From Vibrio salilacus (lineage in GTDB: Bacteria; Pseudomonadota; Gammaproteobacteria; Enterobacterales; Vibrionaceae), in the NCBI RefSeq assembly GCF_002811245.1, contig NZ_NIVQ01000021.1, positions 1 through 46,166 on the forward strand: a stretch of 46,166 bases of DNA. The letters are read 5' to 3'. The translations under genes were made by a program, and so were the position numbers. Positions 7,250 through 15,907 of the stretch are shown one piece after another. The first letter of the stretch is position 1; every line of letters begins with the position of its first letter. Under the pieces are notes generated by a model. That model had not been told where the DNA came from. It made no database searches and saw only the letters and a list, made by a program, of their open reading frames with translations.

Positions 7250-9001
7250 TTAGCAACCTTTATGCCAGCGCTGATTAATGTTAGTTATGTTAGCTCGATT
7301 GAGCGCCTCTGGCTGGTCAGTCAAAAGGTCGATTAAGCAATCTGCCATCGAGACAGTGGTCACGACCCCCTCGCCCTGCATGTACGTTATTGCTTCATAG
7401 CCTTCTTTGCCTTTCATGGTATAGGCAGATGAAGTTCCGCAATAAACTTTACTTTCTTCAACAGGTTGCCAAGTTCCGTCACGTTCTAAAAGCATCAGGT
7501 TCTTAACACGCTCACCCATTGGGGCATCACATAAATAGTCAAAGCTTAACTGATGGGTATACGGATATGAGCCATCTCCAGTACCAACGACACCATTGTT
7601 GAGTGCATTGTTAATTGCCCCTTCTAATATTTGGGCAATATAGCGTCCTTCGATATGGTAGATACCAATAGGCACGGCAAAGGGCAATAATTTTCCTGCT
7701 ATATCAGCAATGGAGATGCTACCCGCACTGAGTGAGTTGCGCACCCCACCGGCATTATGAATGGCAAAATCAACTTGATGACCGAGTTTACTCATCTTAT
7801 ACATAAAGGACTCTGCCACTAAAGGCGCAATTTCGCTCGGCCCCTGTTCATCAGGAATACGGACATGACGCAATTTACGCTCGCAAACGGCAATAACTTG
7901 CTTTTGCAACTGTCGAACTTGGCTGGTGTATTTCTCTTCAAGCAGTGCTTGCAGATCGCGATCTTTTTTACATACCACGACATTGGGGTGATTATCGATG
8001 TAGGATCGCGCGACCTGATAAGGGGAATCATTGTGAGTTTCGCTCATATTGGCATCAATAAACAGCCGACGACCAAGCAGTAATTCATTCTTACCGTTAA
8101 AGCTAAGTAGTGTCCCATTGGCGGCAAATTCAAGATCGCAGTGACCTAGGCTCAACGCATGTAATCCCGCTTGAACGACGTACGTTTGCTTCACTTTAAC
8201 GCCATAATCGTCATCTTTAACTAAACCTAGACCGCTAAAATCACCTTGCAGCCGGTGACTGTGACCGCCGACCACAACGCTAATGCCATCGACATGATTC
8301 GCCAGATCAAGGTCGGCCTCATAGCCCATATGGCTAAGAAGAATAACCTTATCGATGCCACTGGCCTGTATCGCTGCTACGGTGTTTTTCGCCGTTTCAA
8401 TAGCATTGACGAATGGCGTATCCCAGTCGGGATTCGAGATGTCGGCCATTTTGTCCAGTGCCAATGAAAAAATCGCCAGCTTTTCACCATCGATAGATTT
8501 CTCTATCCATTGGGCACGATTTTTTTGCGCCTCGAAACTGACAACTTTGCTGTTGTTACCAAGCTTGATTGGTTTTGCGGCCAATTCATTTGACAGATCC
8601 CAGTTACCGGCAAGTAACGGAAATTGAATTCTATTGGCAAAATGTGCCACGGGTTCGTTGCCCATGTCCAATTCGTGATTGCCCAGTGCCATTGCATCAA
8701 TATTGAGCGCATTTAACATGGTGGCATTGGCTTCGCCTTTAAAGAGCGAAAAATACAGCGTGCCTTGGAAGCAATCCCCGGCATGCAAAAAAATAAAGCC
8801 TTGCTGGTTTTGCTCTGCTTGTTGTTTTAGCTGTTTGACGCGAGTCGCGATACGGGCGAAGCCCCCCGCGCTTACAAACGGGGCAAGTTCGACACCATCG
8901 ACCGTAATGGCTAGTTGAAGTGACGTAGGTTCAAAGTACGAATGTGTATCGTTAATGTGCGCTAGACGTAGTTTCGTTGTTTTATTATTTTTATCTGTCA
9001 T
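7250..9001 (-). CDS. 5'-nucleotidase / metallophosphatase (UshA-like, cytoplasmic)
   Basis: A 583-residue two-domain enzyme. The N-terminal calcineurin-like metallophosphatase domain shows LAHINDTHSYF at the start, HAGDCFQGT, ALGNHELD and VVGGHSH, which supply the dinuclear metal ligands. The C-terminal 5'-nucleotidase domain shows IHNAGGVRNSL and GDGSYPYTHQLSFDYL for substrate binding. The likely reaction is hydrolysis of nucleotides or related phosphate esters. Unlike UshA it has no signal peptide: the chosen ATG (GAGAAGG three bases before it) is followed by a charged stretch, and the upstream in-frame extension has no ribosome site. It therefore probably works in the cytoplasm. Confidence 0.87.
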   Translation of the reverse strand: MTDKNNKTTKLRLAHINDTHSYFEPTSLQLAITVDGVELAPFVSAGGFARIATRVKQLKQQAEQNQQGFIFLHAGDCFQGTLYFSLFKGEANATMLNALNIDAMALGNHELDMGNEPVAHFANRIQFPLLAGNWDLSNELAAKPIKLGNNSKVVSFEAQKNRAQWIEKSIDGEKLAIFSLALDKMADISNPDWDTPFVNAIETAKNTVAAIQASGIDKVILLSHMGYEADLDLANHVDGISVVVGGHSHRLQGDFSGLGLVKDDDYGVKVKQTYVVQAGLHALSLGHCDLEFAANGTLLSFNGKNELLLGRRLFIDANMSETHNDSPYQVARSYIDNHPNVVVCKKDRDLQALLEEKYTSQVRQLQKQVIAVCERKLRHVRIPDEQGPSEIAPLVAESFMYKMSKLGHQVDFAIHNAGGVRNSLSAGSISIADIAGKLLPFAVPIGIYHIEGRYIAQILEGAINNALNNGVVGTGDGSYPYTHQLSFDYLCDAPMGERVKNLMLLERDGTWQPVEESKVYCGTSSAYTMKGKEGYEAITYMQGEGVVTTVSMADCLIDLLTDQPEALNRANITNINQRWHKGC

Positions 9002-9231
9002 ATACCTTCTCTCTATTCCATTACATCGTACCGCATTCAATATGACAGATTCATTATATTTCACATTAATTGTGAAAACCAAATTCATACGACATTAAAA
9101 ACTTTGATCTATTAGCGCTAAAGCGATTTAATCTTGATTACGACTCATATGTCATATTGTGAGCTAAATGTCTGCTATAACAAGGATTTTCTATTATGCT
9201 TAAGTGAATAACAGCGTAATGGAGCCACTCT

Positions 9232-10863
9232 ATGAAGCTAGAACGCATTGAAATTTCCGGTTTTCGCGGCATTAAGCGCCTATCAATTGCATTCGATGAG
9301 CTCACCACATTAATTGGTGAAAACACATGGGGCAAATCTTCGTTACTCGACGCTTTATGTGTCGCCCTTCCACCTGAAGGTGTGCCCTATCAATTTGAAA
9401 TGACAGACTTTCATGTTGATTATTCTATTGCCCACCCACAGTCTCAGCATCTACAAATTGTGCTCAGTTTGGTCTCGACTGAAAAACAAGAAATCCACGC
9501 TGGGCGCTATCGTAGAATTAAGCCGATTTGGGTTGATGACCCACATAATGGTTATCGAATTATTTATCGTTTGAGTGCTTCACGTGACGGGCACAATATC
9601 ACTACCCGTTATAGTTTTCTTGATGCTGATGGCAATCCACTTGCTCTTCATCATTCAGAAAAGCTGGCGCAAGAACTAATGTCATTGCATCCGGTCATTC
9701 GTCTTAAGGATTCACGTCGCTTTGAGCGGCCTATTGTAAACCACAAAGATGTAAATACTCGGATTGAAAAACGTATCGATAATACCTATCGACGTTTAAT
9801 GGCGATCCCAGGACACGTAAATAAAGGCGAAATGCGCAGTAGCATTAGTTCAATGAACGCATTAGTTGAGCACTATTTCTCGTTTAAGCCGAGTAGCCGA
9901 AAGAATATACGTAAACAGCGCGATGGTATTTTTTATAATGCGGCCCCCGGGTCTAAAAGTCTCGCCCAAGTTGTGGAAGAAACAAAAGATAAGCAAACCC
10001 GACTGCTTTTGATGGGGTTGCTCAATGCCTTTCTCCAAGCGAAGGGGCCGAATACCCTCCGTCGCTGCGCCCGACCTTTATTGATCGTTGAAGATCCTGA
10101 GGGCCGATTGCACCCAACCCATCTAGCTCGGGCTTGGGGGTTATTACAATTATTACCGATGCAAAAAATCCTTACGACGAATAGTGGTGATCTATTGCGC
10201 CAAGTACCTTTATCTAGTATCCGTCGTTTAGTCAGACAGTCTGACCGAACGATTACGACCTATTTATCTGACAAAAAACTCGGTCATGACGAGTTACGCC
10301 GCATTGGTTTTCATATTCGTTTTCATCGCTCAGGAGCCCTGTTCGCTCGCTGCTGGCTACTGGTGGAAGGAGAAACCGAAGTTTGGTTGTTCAACGAACT
10401 TGCCAATCAATGTGGGTATAATTTGGCAGCAGAAGGTGTTCAAATTATTGAATTTGCACAGTCTGGTCTTAAATCTTTGATTAAAGTTGCTAAGGCTTTT
10501 GGCATTGATTGGCACGTGGTGACTGATGGTGATCCAGCAGGTAAAAAATACGCGGCCACAGTCAAAAGTCAGCTCGGACATGATCAAGAAAGGCATCGCT
10601 TAACGGAGTTACCTGATCGTGATATTGAACACTTCCTTTACAACAACGGTTTTGAAGCGTTCTTTAAGCACATGCTTAAGATTCCGCTCGATCACCCAAT
10701 ACCAGCAAAAAAAGTCGTCGTTCGTGTCCTAAAGAAATACGCGAAACCCGATCTCGCATTGGCGATAGTTTCTCATTGCGAAGAAAAAGGGATTGAAGGT
10801 ATTCCTATCTTACTGCGTTGGACTTTAAAGCGTGTAGTGACAATGGCGAATGGCAACACATAA
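9232..10863 (+). CDS. ybjD: OLD-family ATP-dependent endonuclease, YbjD type
   Basis: A 543-residue protein begins MKLERIEISGFRGIKRLSI, typical of SMC/OLD ATPases, with Walker A GENTWGKSS near residues 29-37. The ATPase core continues with LLIVEDPEGRLHPTH (Walker B region). The C-terminal part is a TOPRIM nuclease domain: LLVEGETEVWLF near residue 380 and the DGDPAGKKY motif near residue 430. Length and order match E. coli YbjD (about 550 aa), a class 2 OLD-like protein of unknown role. GGAG stands seven bases before the start. OLD nucleases can act in phage defence, but this solitary, housekeeping-type copy has no partner gene such as gajB. Confidence 0.88.
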   Translation: MKLERIEISGFRGIKRLSIAFDELTTLIGENTWGKSSLLDALCVALPPEGVPYQFEMTDFHVDYSIAHPQSQHLQIVLSLVSTEKQEIHAGRYRRIKPIWVDDPHNGYRIIYRLSASRDGHNITTRYSFLDADGNPLALHHSEKLAQELMSLHPVIRLKDSRRFERPIVNHKDVNTRIEKRIDNTYRRLMAIPGHVNKGEMRSSISSMNALVEHYFSFKPSSRKNIRKQRDGIFYNAAPGSKSLAQVVEETKDKQTRLLLMGLLNAFLQAKGPNTLRRCARPLLIVEDPEGRLHPTHLARAWGLLQLLPMQKILTTNSGDLLRQVPLSSIRRLVRQSDRTITTYLSDKKLGHDELRRIGFHIRFHRSGALFARCWLLVEGETEVWLFNELANQCGYNLAAEGVQIIEFAQSGLKSLIKVAKAFGIDWHVVTDGDPAGKKYAATVKSQLGHDQERHRLTELPDRDIEHFLYNNGFEAFFKHMLKIPLDHPIPAKKVVVRVLKKYAKPDLALAIVSHCEEKGIEGIPILLRWTLKRVVTMANGNT

Positions 10864-10891
10864 AAAAGCGGCACCAATCTAGGTGCCGCGT
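10862..10891 (-). terminator. Terminator of the DUF1097 gene
   Basis: GCGGCACC/GGTGCCGC stem with a six-base loop. The T-run is on the minus strand, where it ends the DUF1097 transcript; the plus-strand side has only weak U content, though it could still define the ybjD 3' end. Confidence 0.8.
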
Positions 10892-10964
10892 ATCAAAACG
10901 GTTGATACAAATTAATCGGGGGTATTCCTAACAAATGGAGCCATGTTAAGGAATGCATCACAGA

Positions 10965-11450
10965 CTAAGGGCGAGCTTGTAAACCACCATTTGCCTGAGA
11001 TTGAGTTGACCGTTGATGTAACCACACTCCGCTTGTTTTCATTAGATAACCAAAAATGCCACCTAGAATCAGCGAAGGAACCACCAGTTTCCAATTACCC
11101 TCTGCCGCAAAGGTTGCACAACAACCGATAAAGGTGCCGGGAATGTAACCGAGCCAGGATTTCTTTGCTTGAATACACATAACGAACGCAACCACTGCTG
11201 TAATCACATAACCTGCAATTTCTAATGAAGCGAATTGCGAAGCGTGGATGATCACCATCGCCCAAAAAACGCCGCTAATATTGGTCATCAAACTGATTGA
11301 TAGCCCTTTTAGGCCATCATTGGGTGAGGCAAAAAAACTGGTGCATCCGAGAAAGCCAGCCCAAGAAAGTAACCCCAGTGATACCGCGATCCAACCCCAT
11401 AATCCAGAAAGAATGCCAGTAGTAAGTGATATTGCAACGAGAGTGCTCAT
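10965..11450 (-). CDS. DUF1097 family inner-membrane protein
   Basis: A 161-residue protein with about five hydrophobic segments and motifs of the DUF1097 (YcdZ-like) family: SGLWGWIAVSLGLLSWAGF at the start, then FFASPNDGLKGL and SGVFWAMVI. The role is unknown; relatives are small polytopic membrane proteins sometimes proposed as transporters. The start was chosen at MSTLVAIS, where the first membrane helix begins, with AAGG about ten bases upstream. It has its own terminator. Confidence 0.8.
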   Translation of the reverse strand: MSTLVAISLTTGILSGLWGWIAVSLGLLSWAGFLGCTSFFASPNDGLKGLSISLMTNISGVFWAMVIIHASQFASLEIAGYVITAVVAFVMCIQAKKSWLGYIPGTFIGCCATFAAEGNWKLVVPSLILGGIFGYLMKTSGVWLHQRSTQSQANGGLQARP

Positions 11451-11624
11451 AACGTCTTGCCTTGTGTGGTTTAACACATCAAATGTACAAGGCTCTATGG
11501 TAAGGAAAATATCGCCCAACAAATAACGGTTCGATCACATTATCAAAGTAACATGAGTGTATGAATTTCACTAAATTGTGATGCAATCGATATTTCAACA
11601 GATATAGGAAATATCAGGTTAGCT

Positions 11625-12530
11625 CTACAACACGCTTGGTTTGCCTTTCATCATCCTAGCGCCCTCGCGTTTAATGCATTCGACCAATGGATTTTCAAGC
11701 ATATCAGCACGCCAGATAAACGAGAGTGTTCTTTCCATATTAAGGTCAGGCACATTCAAAGCGATAAGCTTGCCACTATCAATAAAACGTTCAACGTCGA
11801 GATAAGGCAAACAAGTGAGATATTGCCCATTTTCGACCATGCTGCGAAGCACAGGAACATGGTCGTATTCGCGCCAAACATCGAGATCTGCAATTAGGTG
11901 ATGCATTGAACTGTCAAAAATCATTCGTGTCCCACTGCCATGTTCGCGTAATACCCATTTCGCTTGTTGAAGTTGAGCCAAACTAATGGTTTTGTGCTTA
12001 GCAAACGGATGGTGTGCGGCGGCAACGACTGTTAGGTGATCTCGACACCAAACTTCTTGTTCAATTCTATTGTCGTCACAGCGCCCTTCGATAATGCCAA
12101 GATCATATTGGTAATCCAAAACACCTTGAATCACGATATCAGTACTCTCGACACAAAGTGCGACTCTCATTTCAGGGAATGAGTTATCAATAATACTGAT
12201 GAGGTCAGGCACTAAATGTTCAGCAGGTGTTTGGCTCGCGCCCAGCTTAATAGTGCCGCTTAGCAAATGCTGATCATAAAACCCCATTTCTATCTGCTGC
12301 GCATCTTGCAATAAGCGTTTAGCTTTAGGCCGTAGCCACATTCCCCAGTGCGTTAAGGCCATCTGCTTGCCTTGACGTTCGAACAGAGGTCGACCAAGCA
12401 TTTTCTCGAGTTGAGCCAACGACATACTGGTTGCCGATTGAGTTAACGCCAATTTATCTGCAGCTTGGCTAACACTGCCTGTATCGGCGACGGTGTCAAA
12501 TACCGCAAGCTGTTTTAATGAATAACGCAT
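11625..12530 (-). CDS. LysR-family transcriptional regulator (YeiE-like)
   Basis: A 301-residue LysR regulator. The N-terminal winged helix is plain (LKQLAVFDTVADTGSVSQAA, then SAT...LAQLEKMLGRPLFER), followed by a two-lobe effector-binding domain starting near residue 90. It most resembles E. coli YeiE. A GTG codon directly precedes the ATG in frame; AAGGA sits seven bases from the GTG and ten from the ATG, so either may be used. The gene is divergent from focA across about 220 bases that hold three regularly spaced TTATCA boxes, so control of focA and of itself is likely. The ligand is unknown. Confidence 0.85.
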   Translation of the reverse strand: MRYSLKQLAVFDTVADTGSVSQAADKLALTQSATSMSLAQLEKMLGRPLFERQGKQMALTHWGMWLRPKAKRLLQDAQQIEMGFYDQHLLSGTIKLGASQTPAEHLVPDLISIIDNSFPEMRVALCVESTDIVIQGVLDYQYDLGIIEGRCDDNRIEQEVWCRDHLTVVAAAHHPFAKHKTISLAQLQQAKWVLREHGSGTRMIFDSSMHHLIADLDVWREYDHVPVLRSMVENGQYLTCLPYLDVERFIDSGKLIALNVPDLNMERTLSFIWRADMLENPLVECIKREGARMMKGKPSVL

Positions 12531-12636
12531 CACGTTCCAATCCTTGTGAGTAAGGTGACATTGTCACAAAATAAACTTAACGATTATCAAACTGTTACTC
12601 GTCTATAAGCAAGCCGTTTCATTTTACCTAGCTCCG

Positions 12637-12679
12637 TTATCATATCAATATTTTTGATAAGGTTTTTAAAAATTATCAA
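12637..12679. promoter_or_regulatory. Three evenly spaced TTATCA operator-like boxes
   Basis: TTATCA (12637), TGATAA (12655) and TTATCAA (12673) alternate in orientation with exactly 12 bases between neighbours, forming two overlapping inverted repeats with an 18-base period. They lie in the region shared by the LysR gene and focA. Palindromic boxes of this kind suit a dimeric regulator such as the LysR protein, but FNR-like half-sites (TTGAT) are also embedded. Confidence 0.45.
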
Positions 12680-12755
12680 TTTTACCTTTAGCACCTGACA
12701 TCGTAGTTTAAATGGGCAGTGACGGAAAGTTCACTTTTTAATCAAGGAGTTATTT

Positions 12756-12803
12756 ATGAATTTGATAGTCGGGAGTGCGTATGTCGACAGCGCAAGCGAA
12801 TAA
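12756..12803 (+). CDS. 15-codon leader reading frame overlapping the focA start
   Basis: This frame encodes MNLIVGSAYVDSASE. AAGGAG precedes its ATG by seven bases, a better ribosome site than that of focA itself. It runs through the focA start codon in another frame and stops 20 bases inside focA. This arrangement usually serves translational coupling or attenuation. It may instead be a by-product of a start-site shift; expression is unproven. Confidence 0.4.
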   Translation: MNLIVGSAYVDSASE

Positions 12804-14229
12804 CCAGTGCTTCTCACCCTCAGAAATGATGGCAGAGGCTGAAAAATTCGCCCTAAGTAAAACGAAAAAATCTAGCACCATGACATTAGGTCTTGCCGTG
12901 ATGGCTGGCGCTTTTATTGGACTCGCTTTTCTGTTTTACATCACAGTGACAACCGGAAATAACGATACAGGCTGGGGTATTAGTCGTCTTGCTGGCGGAC
13001 TGGCGTTCAGTATGGGATTAATTTTAATCGTGATATGCGGTGGTGAGCTATTTACCAGCTCAGTGCTATCAAGTATTTCTTGGGCGAATAAGCAAATCAG
13101 CTTTGCCAAGATGGTTAGCATCTGGGGCAAAGTTTATGTCGGGAACTTTATCGGTGCCATGTTGTTGCTTGCGATCGTTACCGCGGCTGGTTTATACCAA
13201 ATGGACCATGGCCAATGGGGATTAAACGCTCTCAATATTGCCCAACATAAGTTACACCATACAAGACTGCAAGCATTTGCTTTAGGGGTGTTATGTAACC
13301 TTTTGGTTTGTCTCGCAATATGGTTAACCTTCAGCAGTACTAACGCACTGACCAAAGCAGCAATGACCATTATGCCTGTGGCGATGTTTGTCTCTAGCGG
13401 GTTCGAACACTGCGTCGCCAATATGTTTATGGTGCCACTTGGAATCGTTATTCAAACGTTTGCACCTGACAGTTTTTGGCAACAAGTTGGCGCCAGCGCT
13501 GGGCAATATGCAGACTTGAATATTCACCAGTTCATCGTGGCAAATCTCATTCCAGTGACACTCGGCAATATTGTTGGTGGCGCCGTGCTCGTTGGCCTCG
13601 CTAACTGGAGTCTTTATCGTCGGCCACAACTTAAATCGGCAAATGTACAAGCAATCACAACAACAACTCAGATAAATACGGCTAAGGAACTTACTATGAA
13701 CAATAACATTACAGCAAAAGACATTATGAACACCCAAACAGTAGTATTGAGCGCGGATACACTGGTTCCAGTTGCCATTGATACGCTACTAGACAATCAA
13801 CAAGTTAGCGCGCCAGTATGTGATATTGAAGGACGTTTAGTTGGCTTTTTCTCCGCGCATGACGTTATGGTTGATCTTTGGTGCCAAGACTATATTCCAC
13901 AACAACAACAAAAGGTGGTCGATATTATGTCGCGTGATGTCGTCGCAATTGATGCGCGAGATAAGCTGGTTGATATTGCCGAATTCCTATGTATCGACAA
14001 AGATCAGCTTTATCCAACGACGAGTATGGGCATTGCAACCCATCTGACAACACTCTCTCTTGAAGAACGTGCGAAAGCGATGAAAGTACACAAGCCACAT
14101 ATCCTGCCAGTACTAGAGAATGGTCGATTAGTCGGTGTGATTGAGCGTAAGGATGTTTTACAAGCGTTACGCCCAATCTACGGTGAGCGTATTACTGTCA
14201 TTAATGAGCGACAATTAGAAACGGCGTAA
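12781..14229 (+). CDS. focA: FocA-type formate channel fused to a CBS-domain pair
   Basis: A 482-residue protein. Residues 1 to about 285 align well with E. coli FocA: FLFYITVTTG, CGGELFTSSVL (slit threonine), NLLVCLAIW, MFVSSGFEHCVANMFM (pore histidine) and NLIPVTLGNIVGG. It should move formate, and possibly nitrite or other small anions, across the inner membrane. After a linker rich in threonine and asparagine, two CBS motifs follow from about residue 310 (DIMNTQTVVLSADTLVP, DIMSRDVVAIDARD), which usually bind adenine nucleotides. The ATG with GGGAG six bases upstream is preferred. An overlapping 15-codon frame precedes it, and an internal ribosome site precedes the CBS part. Confidence 0.9.
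   Translation: MSTAQANNQCFSPSEMMAEAEKFALSKTKKSSTMTLGLAVMAGAFIGLAFLFYITVTTGNNDTGWGISRLAGGLAFSMGLILIVICGGELFTSSVLSSISWANKQISFAKMVSIWGKVYVGNFIGAMLLLAIVTAAGLYQMDHGQWGLNALNIAQHKLHHTRLQAFALGVLCNLLVCLAIWLTFSSTNALTKAAMTIMPVAMFVSSGFEHCVANMFMVPLGIVIQTFAPDSFWQQVGASAGQYADLNIHQFIVANLIPVTLGNIVGGAVLVGLANWSLYRRPQLKSANVQAITTTTQINTAKELTMNNNITAKDIMNTQTVVLSADTLVPVAIDTLLDNQQVSAPVCDIEGRLVGFFSAHDVMVDLWCQDYIPQQQQKVVDIMSRDVVAIDARDKLVDIAEFLCIDKDQLYPTTSMGIATHLTTLSLEERAKAMKVHKPHILPVLENGRLVGVIERKDVLQALRPIYGERITVINERQLETA
13684..13698 (+). promoter_or_regulatory. Internal ribosome site and ATG before the CBS domains of focA
   Basis: AAGGA stands seven bases before an in-frame ATG at codon 306, exactly between the transporter and the CBS pair. 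Translation from here would give a soluble CBS protein of 177 residues starting MNNNITAKDIMNT. It could be a working second start or a relic of two genes that fused. Confidence 0.5.
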
Positions 14230-14285
14230 CAAAGCTCGTTCATTTGCTAAGGTTTTGGTTAGGAAATAAGTCGCTTGACCAAAAA

Positions 14286-14309
14286 AGCCCCCAACTTAGG
14301 TTGGGGGCT
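14286..14309. terminator. Shared terminator between focA and yceI
   Basis: A 10-bp GC-rich stem (AGCCCCCAAC/GTTGGGGGCT) with a TTAG loop. There is an A-run on the left and a T-rich stretch on the right, so it serves the convergent focA and yceI transcripts. Confidence 0.92.
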
Positions 14310-14331
14310 GTTTGTATTTGATGGGCAGAAA

Positions 14332-14901
14332 TTACTTTTTAACACCTTCAACATGCAGTTCCATGTCTACGTAGCTTGAAGCTCCCATCACGGCGATGTT
14401 GAAATCAGCAAGCTCAAGACGTGTTGTGCCGTAGAAGCCAGCTCGTTCACCACCCCAAGGGTCTTGACCTGCACCGATAAACTCAGCATCGATAGTAATT
14501 GGTTTAGTGACACCATGTAGATTCAAGTCGCCATTTACGGCTAACTGACCATTGCCTTTGTCAACCACGCTAGTGCTGGTAAAAGTGGCTGTGTCGTATT
14601 TTGATGCATCGATAAAATCTGAGCTACGAATGTGCTTATCACGTTCAGCATGATTTGAATCAAGACTCGTTGTATCAACGTTTACCGTGACTTTTGAGGC
14701 ACTGACATCGGCAGGGTCGTAAGAAAATTGACCGTCAAACTTGTTGAAACGTCCCTTGATGAAACTATAACCGAGATGACTAACTTTAAAGTTAACAGAC
14801 GCGTGTGCGCCTTTGGTGTCGATCATATACTCTGCTGCGCTTGCGCCAAACGGTAACGCCATTGCCATTGCTAGTCCGGTAACGAATAAAGTCTTTTTCA
14901 T
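14332..14901 (-). CDS. yceI: YceI family periplasmic protein
   Basis: A 189-residue protein with a classic signal peptide (MKKTLFVTGLAMAMALPFGASA, cleavage after ASA). The mature part has the YceI lipocalin-like pattern: HASVNFKVSHLGYSFIKGRF, SLDSNHAERDKHIRSSDF and DLNLHGVTKPI. Family members bind isoprenoids such as long-chain quinones in the periplasm. AGGAG stands seven bases before the ATG. The start overlaps the cytochrome b561 stop by four bases, the same pairing as yceJ-yceI in E. coli, so the two proteins probably act together in quinone or electron handling. Confidence 0.92.
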   Translation of the reverse strand: MKKTLFVTGLAMAMALPFGASAAEYMIDTKGAHASVNFKVSHLGYSFIKGRFNKFDGQFSYDPADVSASKVTVNVDTTSLDSNHAERDKHIRSSDFIDASKYDTATFTSTSVVDKGNGQLAVNGDLNLHGVTKPITIDAEFIGAGQDPWGGERAGFYGTTRLELADFNIAVMGASSYVDMELHVEGVKK

Positions 14902-15437
14902 TTTGAAGCTCCTATCATCTTGCGTAGCGTATTGTCTTTGTTAATAAAGTGGTGTTTCAGTGCGGCAACCGCGTGTACGCTTGCCAAAATAATCAGAGTC
15001 CATGCTGCGTAGAAATGAATTTCGCCAGATAAATCTGCCTGTCCGTCAAAAAACGCGCCAAGACCAGGAACGGTGAACCAACTAAATACTTCGATTCCCC
15101 GACCATCTTCTGTCGAGATCAGATAGCCTGAGATAAACAGGACGAAAAGAACCACGTACATCGCTAAATGCGCTAATTTTGCACCCAGAACTTCATAGCG
15201 CGTACCTTCAATTTTTGGTGACGGCGTAACCAGATTCCAAACGACTCGAGTTATCGTCAAGCCAGCTAAAAGAATCCCTATCGATTTATGCCAGTGAGGT
15301 GCAGTACGGTACCATTCACTATAATAAGAAAGGTCAACCATCCACAAACCAACACCAAACATGCTAATTACCACCAAAGCCGATATCCAATGCATAGAGC
15401 GCTTAGGCAAACTGTAGTTTTTTACATCTGATTTCAT
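14898..15437 (-). CDS. Cytochrome b561 family protein (YceJ-like)
   Basis: A 179-residue protein with four membrane helices and paired histidines suited to bind two b-type haems: SMHWISAL in helix 1, HWHKSIGILLAG in helix 2, LAHLAMYVVLF in helix 3 and HFYAAWTLIILASVHAVAALKHH in helix 4. It should carry electrons between membrane quinone and a periplasmic partner. AGGA sits seven bases before the chosen ATG; an earlier in-frame ATG gives an implausible 15-residue polar extension. It is first in an operon with yceI. Confidence 0.9.
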   Translation of the reverse strand: MKSDVKNYSLPKRSMHWISALVVISMFGVGLWMVDLSYYSEWYRTAPHWHKSIGILLAGLTITRVVWNLVTPSPKIEGTRYEVLGAKLAHLAMYVVLFVLFISGYLISTEDGRGIEVFSWFTVPGLGAFFDGQADLSGEIHFYAAWTLIILASVHAVAALKHHFINKDNTLRKMIGASK

Positions 15438-15571
15438 TTGCTTATCCTGAATTTCGATCAGTTTTTTCAGAGTACATCTCATCTGTAATATATAACATAG
15501 TATTTACTATTATTAACACCGTCGACAGCGGTTGGACTTGATGAACTCGTTCGAAAAATTTGAAGAAACTT

Positions 15572-15820
15572 TTAAAACGCACTTTTCTGCGATATTTCAT
15601 CAAACTCATCAGTGATATCAAGCATCCTACGCTGTATTACCGCTTGGGCATCGGGTAAGCCTTGGTTCTAAAAGGCGCGGCCAAACTTACTGACAATGCA
15701 ATCAAAAATAAAGTCGTTATCGAACTGGCCCATTTCTATATCCCATTCGTCTTCTAGGTAACGCTGTAGAGCGCGGCACATCGTTTGTTTTTGTTGTGAT
15801 GTAAATTCAATCTTAGACAT
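15572..15820 (-). pseudogene. DUF2164 gene interrupted by an amber codon
   Basis: The frame starts MSKIEFTSQQKQT and reads as a DUF2164 protein (ALQRYLEDEW, IEMGQFDNDFIFD) up to codon 50, then meets TAG. Beyond it, the same frame continues as NQGLPDAQAVIQRRM and LDITDEFDEI to a TAA, exactly the rest of the family. The family normally has an aromatic residue at the broken position (YNQGL), so one TAT/TAC-to-TAG change explains it. The full product would have been 82 residues. Either it is a recent nonsense mutation or a sequencing error; a suppressed stop is less likely. Confidence 0.8.
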
Positions 15821-15907
15821 AAACTATTAAAGCGACGTGATTTCTCTTGATTAAGTGTAACGAATCATAACCAGCGCGTGTTAGTCTTTAACTGCTAATT
15901 GCTCATA

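Noticed and set aside
9232..10863. Phage-defence locus around the OLD-family nuclease
   Set aside because: There is no GajB-like helicase or other defence gene nearby; the protein matches the solitary YbjD type in a housekeeping setting.
13324..13737. 137-codon antisense frame within focA
   Set aside because: It lies fully opposite strong FocA coding sequence and has no family likeness.
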